Shown: piece after piece, positions 1 to 6,954 of the stretch
Position numbering within the stretch: position 1 is the stretch's first letter
Layout of the letters: every line of letters begins with the position of its first letter
From: an uncultured Muribaculaceae bacterium
GTDB taxonomy: Bacteria; Bacteroidota; Bacteroidia; Bacteroidales; Muribaculaceae
NCBI GenBank assembly: GCA_910583775.1
Contig: CAJTYD010000069.1
Coordinates: forward strand, 1-18,418
Direction of reading: 5' to 3'
DNA: 18,418 bases
Program-made: the position numbers and the translations under genes
Notes under the pieces: generated by a model
Seen by the model: only the letters and a program-made list of their open reading frames with translations
Database searches by the model: none
Told to the model about the DNA's origin: nothing

Positions 1-137
1 GTCCGACTTATACCCCAAAATTCGATGTTTTCAAATTTTTGTCATGTACTTAAGAAAATAAATTTATTCCTGAGCGGATAGTCTCTATTGGATGGAATAT
101 TCCTTTTTTATTAACGCAAACATCGGCGATTTAGTTT
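1..137. other. AT-rich intergenic sequence, nothing recognised
   Basis: AT-rich sequence at the window edge. I see no open reading frame of useful length, no RNA gene and no clear promoter. It may be the 3' flank of a gene outside the window. Confidence 0.5.
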
Positions 138-195
138 AGAGCTTGTTCCTTAAAATTTCACCCCTACGGCCTCGAAATTTTAAGGAACAAGCTCT
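138..195. repeat. Perfect 22-bp inverted repeat (long hairpin)
   Basis: Left arm 138-159 starts AGAGCTTGTTCC and is perfectly complementary to right arm 174-195, which ends GGAACAAGCTCT. The loop is 14 nt (160-173). There is no T-run on the + side after the right arm, so it is not a classical + strand terminator. It could be a terminator for a gene to the left, a small palindromic mobile element, or the remnant of one. The hairpin itself is directly visible; its role is unknown. Confidence 0.85.
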
Positions 196-254
196 TAGTC
201 TCCTGAAGTAGGAAACAGTTTCTAAGTTACAAAAAGGTTAAAAATGGCATAAAA

Positions 255-286
255 TTTGTAAAAAAGTATGAATGTTGCTATCTTTG
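255..286 (+). promoter_or_regulatory. Bacteroidetes-type promoter upstream of the TonB receptor operon
   Basis: A -33 element TTTG (255-258) is followed by a 20-nt spacer and a -7 element TATCTTTG (279-286). The latter matches the Bacteroidetes sigma-ABfr consensus TAnnTTTG exactly. Transcription would begin near 292-294, leaving an approximately 200-nt leader before the receptor ATG at 495. I saw no equally good promoter between the downstream terminator and the ATG. Confidence 0.7.
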
Positions 287-338
287 TTTCGTAAATTCAT
301 TCAGAGATATTATTGGATATGACATCTGATATTGTAAT

Positions 339-425
339 ATGGCTTACACCTCTAACCGACCGAAAGCGCATTTGCGGTCCGATATATCGAAACCTGTTGT
401 GATAGAGCTAATAAGGGCTTTATGA
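339..425 (+). CDS. Putative 28-aa leader peptide upstream of TonB receptor
   Basis: An ATG at 339, about 46 nt after the predicted transcription start, opens a 28-codon frame. It begins MAYTSNRPKA, ends VIELIRAL and stops with TGA at 423-425. The peptide is basic in its middle (RPKAHLR) and hydrophobic at the end. Its last 11 sense codons and stop lie inside the arms of an intrinsic terminator (393-438). A ribosome finishing this frame would therefore occupy the hairpin, the geometry of a leader peptide controlling attenuation. No Shine-Dalgarno is seen, which is normal in Bacteroidetes. I do not recognise the peptide family. It could be a chance frame or an independent small protein with its own terminator; conservation would decide. 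Confidence 0.45.
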   Translation: MAYTSNRPKAHLRSDISKPVVIELIRAL

Positions 426-438
426 CAGCGGGTTTTTT
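393..438 (+). terminator. Intrinsic terminator inside the leader (possible attenuator)
   Basis: Left arm 393-409 (CCTGTTGTGATAGAGCT) pairs with 416-432 (GGCTTTATGACAGCGGG) with one G-G mismatch at 401/424 and a few G-U pairs. The loop is 410-415. Six T residues (433-438) follow directly. It lies between the only good promoter (255-286) and the receptor start (495), so transcription of the receptor operon must read through it. Confidence 0.65.
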
Positions 439-494
439 ATGTATGTTAAAATATTAAACAAGAATAATTTATCAACAACAAAAACAACAACAGT

Positions 495-3236
495 ATGAAG
501 AGACTATTTCTCTTAGGCATGACGCTCATCTTGTCGTGGGTTCTGGCTATCGGAGCCCGGGCGGAGGTTGACTGTCGTGGCCAGATTGTCGACGAGCAGG
601 GAGAGCCGCTTGTCGGTGCAATGGTGGTAGTGTCTGGAACAACTATCGGTACAGCTGCCGATATCGACGGTAATTTCCGTCTGAAAGTCCCTGACACGGC
701 AAAAGAGTTGAAAATAACATACGTCGGATATACTCCGGTGGAAGTCAAGGTGGCTCCAAATCTCGGAACTATCGTGATGAAGGCCGAGTCAAAGCTGCTT
801 CAGGACGTAGTGGTTACCCAGTCGAGGGCCAAGACCCGCGAGACCCCTATCGCCATGTCGGAGATCACGGCTGCGCAAATCGAGGCCAAACTCGGTAACA
901 AGGAATTCCCCGAGATTCTGAAGAATACCCCTGGCGTCTGGGCAACACCTGACGGCGGTGGCTATGGCGACGCAAAGATCAACATGCGTGGTTTCAAGGC
1001 TCCTAACGTGGCAGTCCTTGTCAACGGTATCCCGATGAACGATATGGAGTGGGGAGGTATCTACTGGTCTAACTTCGCCGGTCTTGGTGCCGTCACCACA
1101 AGCCTACAGACTCAGCGCGGTCTCGGAGCGGCTATCATCTCCTCGCCCTCTATCGGCGGTACGATCAACATCACCACCCGCGGTCTCGACGCTAGGCGCG
1201 GTGGGTCGCTCTGGTACGGCATGGGTAACGACGGTCTTAACGAGATCGGCGTCAATATCTCTACGGGCCTTATGAAGAACGGCTGGGCAATCAGTGTGCT
1301 CGGCAGCCGCAGATGGGCTCAGGGCCAGGGAAATATCCAGGGCACACAGTATGAGGCATGGAATTATTTTGTGAATATCTCCAAGAAGATCGGCGACAAC
1401 CATCAGCTTTCGCTTACGGCTTTCGGCGCTCCGCAGTGGCACAACCAGCGTAACACCGTTTATGGAACTCTCTCTGTCGAGAACTGGCAGACCCAAGCCA
1501 AGCAATTCATGAACGGTAAAGTTCCGTATACATATAACCCCTCATACGGTTTCGACAACGAAGGCCGTCAGCGCACAGCCTATCGCAACCAGTATCACAA
1601 ACCGATTATCTCCCTTAACCATATATGGCAGATCGACTACAAGTCGTCGCTGTCATCCGCTCTCTATGTATCTCTATCTTCCGGAGGCGGTTACAGCGGC
1701 CAGGGCCGTACAAGCGAGTGGCGTAACAAGTGGAGAGGCGCATACGACGGAGCAATCACTACGGATTTCCGCAATCCGGACGGTACCTTCAACTATGGCG
1801 GCATCCAGGACGTCAACGCGGCTTCAACAACCGGATCGATGATGGTTATGTCGGAGTCGATCAACAGCCATGAGTGGTATGGACTCGTGTCGACATATAA
1901 GAACGAGATCCTTCCCAACAAACTGACTCTTACCGGCGGTATCGATGTCCGCTATTATGTGGGCCATCACCGCAACGAGATCATAGACCTTTATTCCGGT
2001 CAGTATTATATGGATGACACAGATCGTGCGGCCGTTAAGCCGGCAAACAACAAGGCGGCTCTCGATCCTAACTGGAAATACGAGAAACTCGGCGTAGGCG
2101 ACATCGTCTACAGAAACTATGACGGTTTCACCCATCAGGAGGGTATCTACGGCCAGGGCGAATACAAGATTGCCGACGGTCAGGTGACTACATTCCTCGC
2201 CGGATCGCTCAACCTTACGAGCTACCGCAAGAAAGATATGTTCTATTATGACGCCGAACATGGCACAACTCCCTGGAAGACATTCCTCGGAGGAACAGTC
2301 AAAGGTGGTGCAAACTGGAACATCGACCGTCATAACAACCTCTTCGTGAACGGAGGTTATATATCAAAGGCTCCTTTCTTCTCATACGGTGTGTTCCTGA
2401 ACGCTGCCACCAGCAACGCCATGAACTCTAAGCCCGTCAACGAGAAGATCGGATCTATCGAGGTGGGCTACGGTTTCCATTCTCCGGTATTCTCGATGAC
2501 ATTCAACGGTTACTTCACGAAATGGATGGACCGCACTGACCGCGACACTCAGAGAAGTGGTTATTTCCCTCGCGGTGTTAATGCAGGCGAATATTTCTCT
2601 CTCAGCCTTGAGAACGTATGCGCACAGCACCTCGGTCTTGAGCTCGATTTTGCATATAATCCCTTCAAATGGCTTGAGGTGCAGGGTATGTTCTCGATCG
2701 GCGACTGGCGCTGGACAAACAACCCGAAAGGTTACTTCTACAACGTGCAGGGACAGCCTCTTGCCAATATTGACGAAGGAACAGTGGCTTCCGGAATCAA
2801 GGCCGAGGATCATGCCTGGGCTATCCTTAACCAAAAGAACCATAAAGTCTGCGGTTCCGCTCAGACAACCGGCGGTCTCGGCGTGACATTCCGTCCCTTC
2901 AAGGGTTTCCGTATCGGTGCGGAATGGACATTCAGCGCCCGCAACTATTCCGACTTCTATCTCACTGGTTCAAGCTTCGATGTCAACAAGACTGTCCAGC
3001 TGATGGATCCCTGGAAGATACCTTTCGGTAACGAACTTGACCTTTCCGCAAGCTACAGCTTCAAGATCGGCGGTCTGAACGCTACAATTTACGGAAACGT
3101 CTACAACATTGCCAACAACTTCTATGTTAAAGATGCACAGACTCCTTTCGACAAGGATGGCACATGGCAGAACGCTACATACGCCGTCTATTCGTTCGGA
3201 CGTACTTTCTCATTGAGATTAAAAATCAATTTCTAA
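495..3236 (+). CDS. TonB-dependent outer-membrane receptor
   Basis: A 913-aa outer-membrane transporter expected to import a substrate using TonB/ExbBD energy. Residues 1-23 form a signal peptide (cleavage likely after ARA). About 26-100 is a carboxypeptidase-D regulatory-like domain typical of Bacteroidetes receptors (GQIVDEQGEPLVGAMVVV). A TonB-box-like stretch DVVVTQSR is at 104-111. The plug follows at about 115-230 (EILKNTPGVWA, MRGF, VLVNGIPMND, GGTINITTRG), then the beta-barrel ending in the aromatic C-terminus KINF. The length fits a SusC-like or siderophore-type receptor, but no SusD-like gene follows. Instead a lipoprotein starts 12 bp downstream, probably in one operon. The start is the first ATG giving a full signal peptide. 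The substrate cannot be read from the sequence. Expression is probably controlled through the leader terminator at 393-438. Confidence 0.93.
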   Translation: MKRLFLLGMTLILSWVLAIGARAEVDCRGQIVDEQGEPLVGAMVVVSGTTIGTAADIDGNFRLKVPDTAKELKITYVGYTPVEVKVAPNLGTIVMKAESKLLQDVVVTQSRAKTRETPIAMSEITAAQIEAKLGNKEFPEILKNTPGVWATPDGGGYGDAKINMRGFKAPNVAVLVNGIPMNDMEWGGIYWSNFAGLGAVTTSLQTQRGLGAAIISSPSIGGTINITTRGLDARRGGSLWYGMGNDGLNEIGVNISTGLMKNGWAISVLGSRRWAQGQGNIQGTQYEAWNYFVNISKKIGDNHQLSLTAFGAPQWHNQRNTVYGTLSVENWQTQAKQFMNGKVPYTYNPSYGFDNEGRQRTAYRNQYHKPIISLNHIWQIDYKSSLSSALYVSLSSGGGYSGQGRTSEWRNKWRGAYDGAITTDFRNPDGTFNYGGIQDVNAASTTGSMMVMSESINSHEWYGLVSTYKNEILPNKLTLTGGIDVRYYVGHHRNEIIDLYSGQYYMDDTDRAAVKPANNKAALDPNWKYEKLGVGDIVYRNYDGFTHQEGIYGQGEYKIADGQVTTFLAGSLNLTSYRKKDMFYYDAEHGTTPWKTFLGGTVKGGANWNIDRHNNLFVNGGYISKAPFFSYGVFLNAATSNAMNSKPVNEKIGSIEVGYGFHSPVFSMTFNGYFTKWMDRTDRDTQRSGYFPRGVNAGEYFSLSLENVCAQHLGLELDFAYNPFKWLEVQGMFSIGDWRWTNNPKGYFYNVQGQPLANIDEGTVASGIKAEDHAWAILNQKNHKVCGSAQTTGGLGVTFRPFKGFRIGAEWTFSARNYSDFYLTGSSFDVNKTVQLMDPWKIPFGNELDLSASYSFKIGGLNATIYGNVYNIANNFYVKDAQTPFDKDGTWQNATYAVYSFGRTFSLRLKINF

Positions 3237-3248
3237 AAGAATTTCACA

Positions 3249-5276
3249 ATGAAGACTATCATAAAAAATGCTTTTCTTATCGGAGCTGTGACTTTGGCAG
3301 TGGCTTCTTGTGGCGAGAATTCCTGGAACGATACCTACCTGCCGGGATTCGAGGGCGACAAGGGCTTTACGGATGTGCAGACGCTCGAATATACGCTCAC
3401 GGACGCCGATTACAAGAGAATTGCCGACAACAAGGCAAACAGCGCCATCGCGAAGGCCGCCGGTCTTTCCAAGGAGCTCAAGGCCGTGGGTACGCTCCAT
3501 TATCTGACACAGCAGATTTCTGCCGATGTCTATATCCCCAACCTTCTGAATGACTCCACATTCCAGTATTTTACCCTTACCGACGGTTCGGCCATCAATG
3601 TTACTTATAATGTGGCCGAGAATCTTCCGGCCGAGATGATCGGCATGAACGCCGCTTCGACTTATACTGTGAGCAAGGCTGATTATCAGAAGGCATACGA
3701 CAGCGAAACGGACTATGCCGAGAGCTTCTCTCCGCTTGCTCCGGCCTCTTCGAATGTGCCGAAGCTCCTTGCCGCTAATTTCCCGAATGCCACGGCCGGT
3801 TCATACGTAGTTGTGAATTACAATAACTCCGACAGCGAGCCGGTGTTCCAGAAAACTCCTTTTGAGGAAACAGATGTAATCAAGCCTACTTTGAAGAAGG
3901 GTGACGAAATCAATGCAAGCGGTATCGTCACGGGTATATGCGCGCAGGGTTTCGTTCTTACTGACAAGGGAGGATCAATTCTCGTTTACTTCGGAAGCTC
4001 CTACGATTTAAAGGCTTATTCCATCGGAGACCAGGTAACCGTTAAGGGTACTATAGATTCCTATAACAAAGGATTACAGATTAAAGGGAGCACTGCCTCC
4101 GTCAAGAAAGCTGATGTTGTAGATGTCGCTTATCCTGATCCCAAGGTTTATACCGGCGCTGAGATGGATCAGGCGATTTTGCGTTCTGCCGATGAACTTG
4201 GCGTTTATTGCGAGATCACAGGTAAAGTGACGATCGCCAACGAAGGTAAAAACTATAATGTTGCTGTCGATGGCGCTCAGACTGCAGAAGGTAGCCTTTA
4301 TCAGCTCACCGATGATCAGAAGAAACTCTTCAAGGATGGCGATACTTATAAGATCTGCGGTTATTTCCTGTCGGTTACTTCGACCGGGAAGCCGAAGAAA
4401 CCTAAGTATTTCAATGTACTCGTAACGGATGCTAAGCCTGTGACCAAGGCTACCCGTTCGGCTATGACTCGCGCCGCCAACATTCCTTCCAAGGGTGTGA
4501 ACGCTCTCTATATGTATGACGGCAGCAACTGGAAGGTAGCTTCCGACGCCGTTGTCCTCCAGCCTTCCGACTATGCGATGATGGGCATCTCCGGCGGTTA
4601 TCTGACGGCTGACCAGGCTGCTTCCTTTATCCCGAGATTCATGGAGGTCAACTATCCTTATGCCGCTAAAGATGCCAAGAAGTATGTGGTTTACGCTGTA
4701 AAGGACGGTTTCATGACTGAGGAGTATACATTCAACGGATCTGTCTGGGAGAACAGCATCTCCAATGAGGGTGTCGTCACTCTTACAAGACAGTTTGTTC
4801 GTCGTGACGGCAAGTGGTTCATGGATCCTTCGATCACTCTTACGCTTCCTTCAGGCAGGAATCAGGCAACCAGCACATGGTTCTTCCAGACCTGTGTAGA
4901 CTGGATCCGCGATAACATTCAGAACGGTGCGGCCTATATCACAAGTTATGGAAACAACGAGTATTATTGCGGTACATCTGCCTTCGAGGGAAATATAGAC
5001 CTCCGTCCGAACAAAGCTGTCGGGCAGTATGCGGCCGGATATGAAGGTATGTCGGATGACGAGATTGTCGCTCTGATGAAGAAACGTTTTGAGACTGAGG
5101 TTTGCCCCGGCGCTCTCTCGGTTCTTTATCCTAATCTCGAACCTGCTCCCGGTGTCGAACCGACTGTCACTATCAATTTCTCTGTTTACACAGGAAGCAA
5201 AGCCTCTTATACGATTATCTATAAAGTGGTAGGCAAGGCGAAATTTGAGTTCGTTTCCTGCACCTGGAATCAGTAA
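3249..5276 (+). CDS. Large surface/periplasmic lipoprotein with OB-fold-like modules, partner of the TonB receptor
   Basis: A 675-aa lipoprotein. The signal peptide ends in lipobox VAS-C with the lipidated cysteine at residue 21. About 215-290 reads as an OB-fold-like beta-barrel module (KGDEINASGIVTGICAQGFVL..., then SIGDQVTVKGTIDSY). A second similar segment spans about 318-395. A module of about 50 residues appears twice, once on each side of the OB-like region. Copies at about 141-191 and 437-487 share DY near their start, then (V/I)P(K/R), N(F/Y)P and a Y-V-V-x-x-Y strand. The gene starts 12 bp after the receptor stop, with no terminator between, so co-transcription is likely. In Bacteroidetes such receptor-adjacent lipoproteins often serve as substrate-binding partners; that role is inferred. 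It is not SusD by any motif I can see. No enzymatic motif was found. Confidence 0.85.
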   Translation: MKTIIKNAFLIGAVTLAVASCGENSWNDTYLPGFEGDKGFTDVQTLEYTLTDADYKRIADNKANSAIAKAAGLSKELKAVGTLHYLTQQISADVYIPNLLNDSTFQYFTLTDGSAINVTYNVAENLPAEMIGMNAASTYTVSKADYQKAYDSETDYAESFSPLAPASSNVPKLLAANFPNATAGSYVVVNYNNSDSEPVFQKTPFEETDVIKPTLKKGDEINASGIVTGICAQGFVLTDKGGSILVYFGSSYDLKAYSIGDQVTVKGTIDSYNKGLQIKGSTASVKKADVVDVAYPDPKVYTGAEMDQAILRSADELGVYCEITGKVTIANEGKNYNVAVDGAQTAEGSLYQLTDDQKKLFKDGDTYKICGYFLSVTSTGKPKKPKYFNVLVTDAKPVTKATRSAMTRAANIPSKGVNALYMYDGSNWKVASDAVVLQPSDYAMMGISGGYLTADQAASFIPRFMEVNYPYAAKDAKKYVVYAVKDGFMTEEYTFNGSVWENSISNEGVVTLTRQFVRRDGKWFMDPSITLTLPSGRNQATSTWFFQTCVDWIRDNIQNGAAYITSYGNNEYYCGTSAFEGNIDLRPNKAVGQYAAGYEGMSDDEIVALMKKRFETEVCPGALSVLYPNLEPAPGVEPTVTINFSVYTGSKASYTIIYKVVGKAKFEFVSCTWNQ

Positions 5277-5315
5277 AAATAAGGGCAGAATCCTGATTCT
5301 GTTTTCCCGAATATT

Positions 5316-5348
5316 AAAAGGGTCGCTCCAACCGGGGCGACCCTTTTT
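5316..5348 (+). terminator. Intrinsic terminator after the receptor-lipoprotein operon
   Basis: A perfect 11-bp stem (AAAAGGGTCGC at 5316-5326 with GCGACCCTTTT at 5337-5347) has a 10-nt loop and a run of five T (5344-5348). It sits 40 bp after the lipoprotein stop. The flanking A and T tracts mean it could work in both directions, but genes on both sides are on +. Confidence 0.88.
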
Positions 5349-5376
5349 CATATATCGGAATTTTTTTCTACATTTG
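5345..5376 (+). promoter_or_regulatory. Promoter for the metallo-beta-lactamase-fold gene
   Basis: The -7 element TACATTTG (5369-5376) matches TAnnTTTG exactly. A 20-nt spacer places the -33 position at 5345-5348 (TTTT), inside the T-run of the preceding terminator. The predicted start near 5383 lies about 39 nt before the ATG at 5422, supporting that start over upstream in-frame ATGs. Confidence 0.55.
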
Positions 5377-5421
5377 TCGGATAAAACACACAGTAAAACA
5401 CACATAAAGACACACGCAAAT

Positions 5422-6696
5422 ATGAAACGAGCGATTTTTGCCGCAATTGTTGCCGGAACAGCCACCTTCGGCTTATACGGCGAGACTCCCGGACACCTGC
5501 CTGAATGGAAAAAGGGCGAGTTTGAAATCCATCACATCTATACTGGAAAGGGGGAGGCCAACTTCCTCATCTTTCCCGACGGAACAACCATGCTTATTGA
5601 CGTCGGCGACTGGAACCGGCGGGAATGGAACATGACGCGCGCTCTTCCCGATTCATCGCGCGGCCCCGGAGAATGGGTGGCCAGATACGTTGAGCGGGTG
5701 AATCCTGACGGCAGGAATGTGGACTACGTCATGGCTTCGCATTTCCACAGCGACCATATCGGGAATTCGAAAGATCCCGACCGCCGCCTGACATCCGGTC
5801 GCAACCCCGACTATCATCTCACCGGACTTATGGAGGCCGGTGAATTGCTTCGCTTCGGCAAGGCTTTCGACCGCGGCTATCCAGATTATGACTATCCGCT
5901 GCCGATGGACCGCGACCGCGGCATAGATGCCGAATCCGACGTGGCCGATCTCCGCGCGCTCTGGAAGCGTCAGAATGAGCTTTATGGCATGAAAATGGAG
6001 AAGTTCGTCCCGGGACGGCTGAATCAGATCACGCTGCTTCGCCATCCGGAGAAATACCCGGATTTCAGCATCCGCAACCTTGCCGCAAACGGTGAGATAT
6101 GGACCGGCAAAGGGGAGGAGACCGTCCGTTATTACGATAAGAATCCCGACAACCTCGGCCGCTCGCAGAATGAGAATACGAAGAGCCTCGCCATGCGCTT
6201 CGACTACGGTCCGTTCAGCTATTATTCCGGAGGCGACCTCTGTTCTTCGCTTAAGGATGAGAGCGGCAATAAGGTGAATCTCGAGGTGAAGGTAGGGGAG
6301 GCCTGTGGCCCGGTCGATGTGTGCAAGGTAAACCATCACGGCCACCCCTCGGGCACGAGCGAGGGTTTTGTCAAAAACGTCAAAGCTGTCAACTGGATCC
6401 TGCCAGTATGGGATTACTGGCATATCTCTCCGACTGTTGTCAAAAGGCTGATACAATATGGCGCCTCCCCGGAAGACCCGGAAATCAACATCTTCCCGCA
6501 GACGATCCATCGCCGTATCTGGCAGACCTACGGCGCCGAGCCCTGGCTGAAAGCCTTGAATCAGACCACCGGCCATGTCGTGGTCAAGGTCTCTCCTGGC
6601 GGAAAGGAATACCGCATCTACATCGTCTCGGCCGACGACGAGACCGGCACGGTGCTCCGCCAATACGGCCCCTATATCTCGGCAAAACCGAGGTAA
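5422..6696 (+). CDS. Exported ComEC-like metallo-beta-lactamase-fold hydrolase
   Basis: A 424-aa protein beginning MKRAIFAAIVAG with a signal peptide of about 20 residues, so probably periplasmic or exported. Metallo-beta-lactamase fold: an opening strand pair (ANFLIFPDGTTMLIDVGD, residues 46-63), the metal-binding motif HFHSDH (H107, H109, D111, H112), a GGD at 270-272 (candidate bridging aspartate) and NHHGH at 304-308. The FPDGTTMLIDVG and NHHG pattern resembles the C-terminal domain of ComEC/Rec2 and stand-alone relatives, which act on phosphoester or nucleic-acid substrates. The actual substrate here is unknown. An in-frame ATG at 5245 is rejected because it lies inside the previous gene and would read across a terminator and promoter. 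The stop TAA (6694-6696) overlaps a dispersed repeat. No obvious operon partner. Confidence 0.85.
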   Translation: MKRAIFAAIVAGTATFGLYGETPGHLPEWKKGEFEIHHIYTGKGEANFLIFPDGTTMLIDVGDWNRREWNMTRALPDSSRGPGEWVARYVERVNPDGRNVDYVMASHFHSDHIGNSKDPDRRLTSGRNPDYHLTGLMEAGELLRFGKAFDRGYPDYDYPLPMDRDRGIDAESDVADLRALWKRQNELYGMKMEKFVPGRLNQITLLRHPEKYPDFSIRNLAANGEIWTGKGEETVRYYDKNPDNLGRSQNENTKSLAMRFDYGPFSYYSGGDLCSSLKDESGNKVNLEVKVGEACGPVDVCKVNHHGHPSGTSEGFVKNVKAVNWILPVWDYWHISPTVVKRLIQYGASPEDPEINIFPQTIHRRIWQTYGAEPWLKALNQTTGHVVVKVSPGGKEYRIYIVSADDETGTVLRQYGPYISAKPR

Positions 6697-6715
6697 TTTT
6701 GAATTAGGCTGACGC
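6694..6715 (+). repeat. Dispersed intergenic repeat module (AATTTTGAATT / GGCTGACGC)
   Basis: The 21 bases 6695-6715 (AATTTTGAATT then AGGCTGACGC) recur exactly on the opposite strand at 13894-13874, and nearly at 16389-16410. This copy provides the last two bases of the hydrolase stop codon. Its GGCTGACGC half also pairs with GCGTCAGCC at 6773-6781, enclosing a 9-bp tandem array. Confidence 0.8.
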
Positions 6716-6721
6716 AAATGT

Positions 6722-6766
6722 GAGTTCTCGGAGTTCTCGGAGCTCTCGGAGCTCTCGGAGCTCTCA
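6722..6766. repeat. 9-bp tandem repeat array, five units
   Basis: Five uninterrupted 9-bp units: GAGTTCTCG twice, GAGCTCTCG twice, then GAGCTCTCA. The array lies between the hydrolase stop and htpG and sits in the loop of an outer inverted repeat (GGCTGACGC 6707-6715 with GCGTCAGCC 6773-6781). Units are partly self-complementary (GAGCTC), so the array can fold. No protein coding is implied. Confidence 0.9.
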
Positions 6767-6854
6767 GAACACGCGTCAGCCCGATTATTAATTACTAATT
6801 CCTCATTACTAATTGGAGCGTAAACCCTCCTGAGGCCTTGTTTGTTTTTAATAA

Positions 6855-6869
6855 TGGCACGGTTTTTGA
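6855..6869 (+). promoter_or_regulatory. Sigma-54-like -24/-12 site upstream of htpG
   Basis: TGGCACG (6855-6861), four bases, then TTGA (6866-6869), about 85 bp before the htpG ATG. The RpoN consensus is TGGCACG-N4-TTGC. The -24 half matches exactly and the spacing is right, but the conserved C of the -12 half is A. No good TAnnTTTG element was seen in this interval, which makes the site more credible. Still a weak call. Confidence 0.35.
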
Positions 6870-6954
6870 CTCTGTCTTTTATGAAGCCGGTATTATGGAT
6901 CAAGTTCTGATTCCCGGCATATTAATTACGATTGAAATTACTTAAACTGATATT

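Noticed and set aside
287..442. Known riboswitch in the receptor leader
   Set aside because: I compared by eye with cobalamin, TPP, preQ1, SAM, purine and other classes and saw no characteristic conserved core. The leader ORF plus terminator explains the structure better. A covariance-model search would settle it.
5245..5421. Upstream in-frame extension of the hydrolase
   Set aside because: It would start inside the lipoprotein gene and translate through a terminator and promoter. The ATG at 5422 gives a signal peptide.
6722..6766. CRISPR-like array
   Set aside because: Units are 9 bp, contiguous, with no spacers and no cas genes nearby.
5653..6903. 416-codon open frame on minus
   Set aside because: It lies antisense to the clear metallo-beta-lactamase-fold gene and shows no family motif. 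It is a by-product of the GC-rich codon use and of the 9-bp array, which reads as Ser-Glu-Ser repeats.
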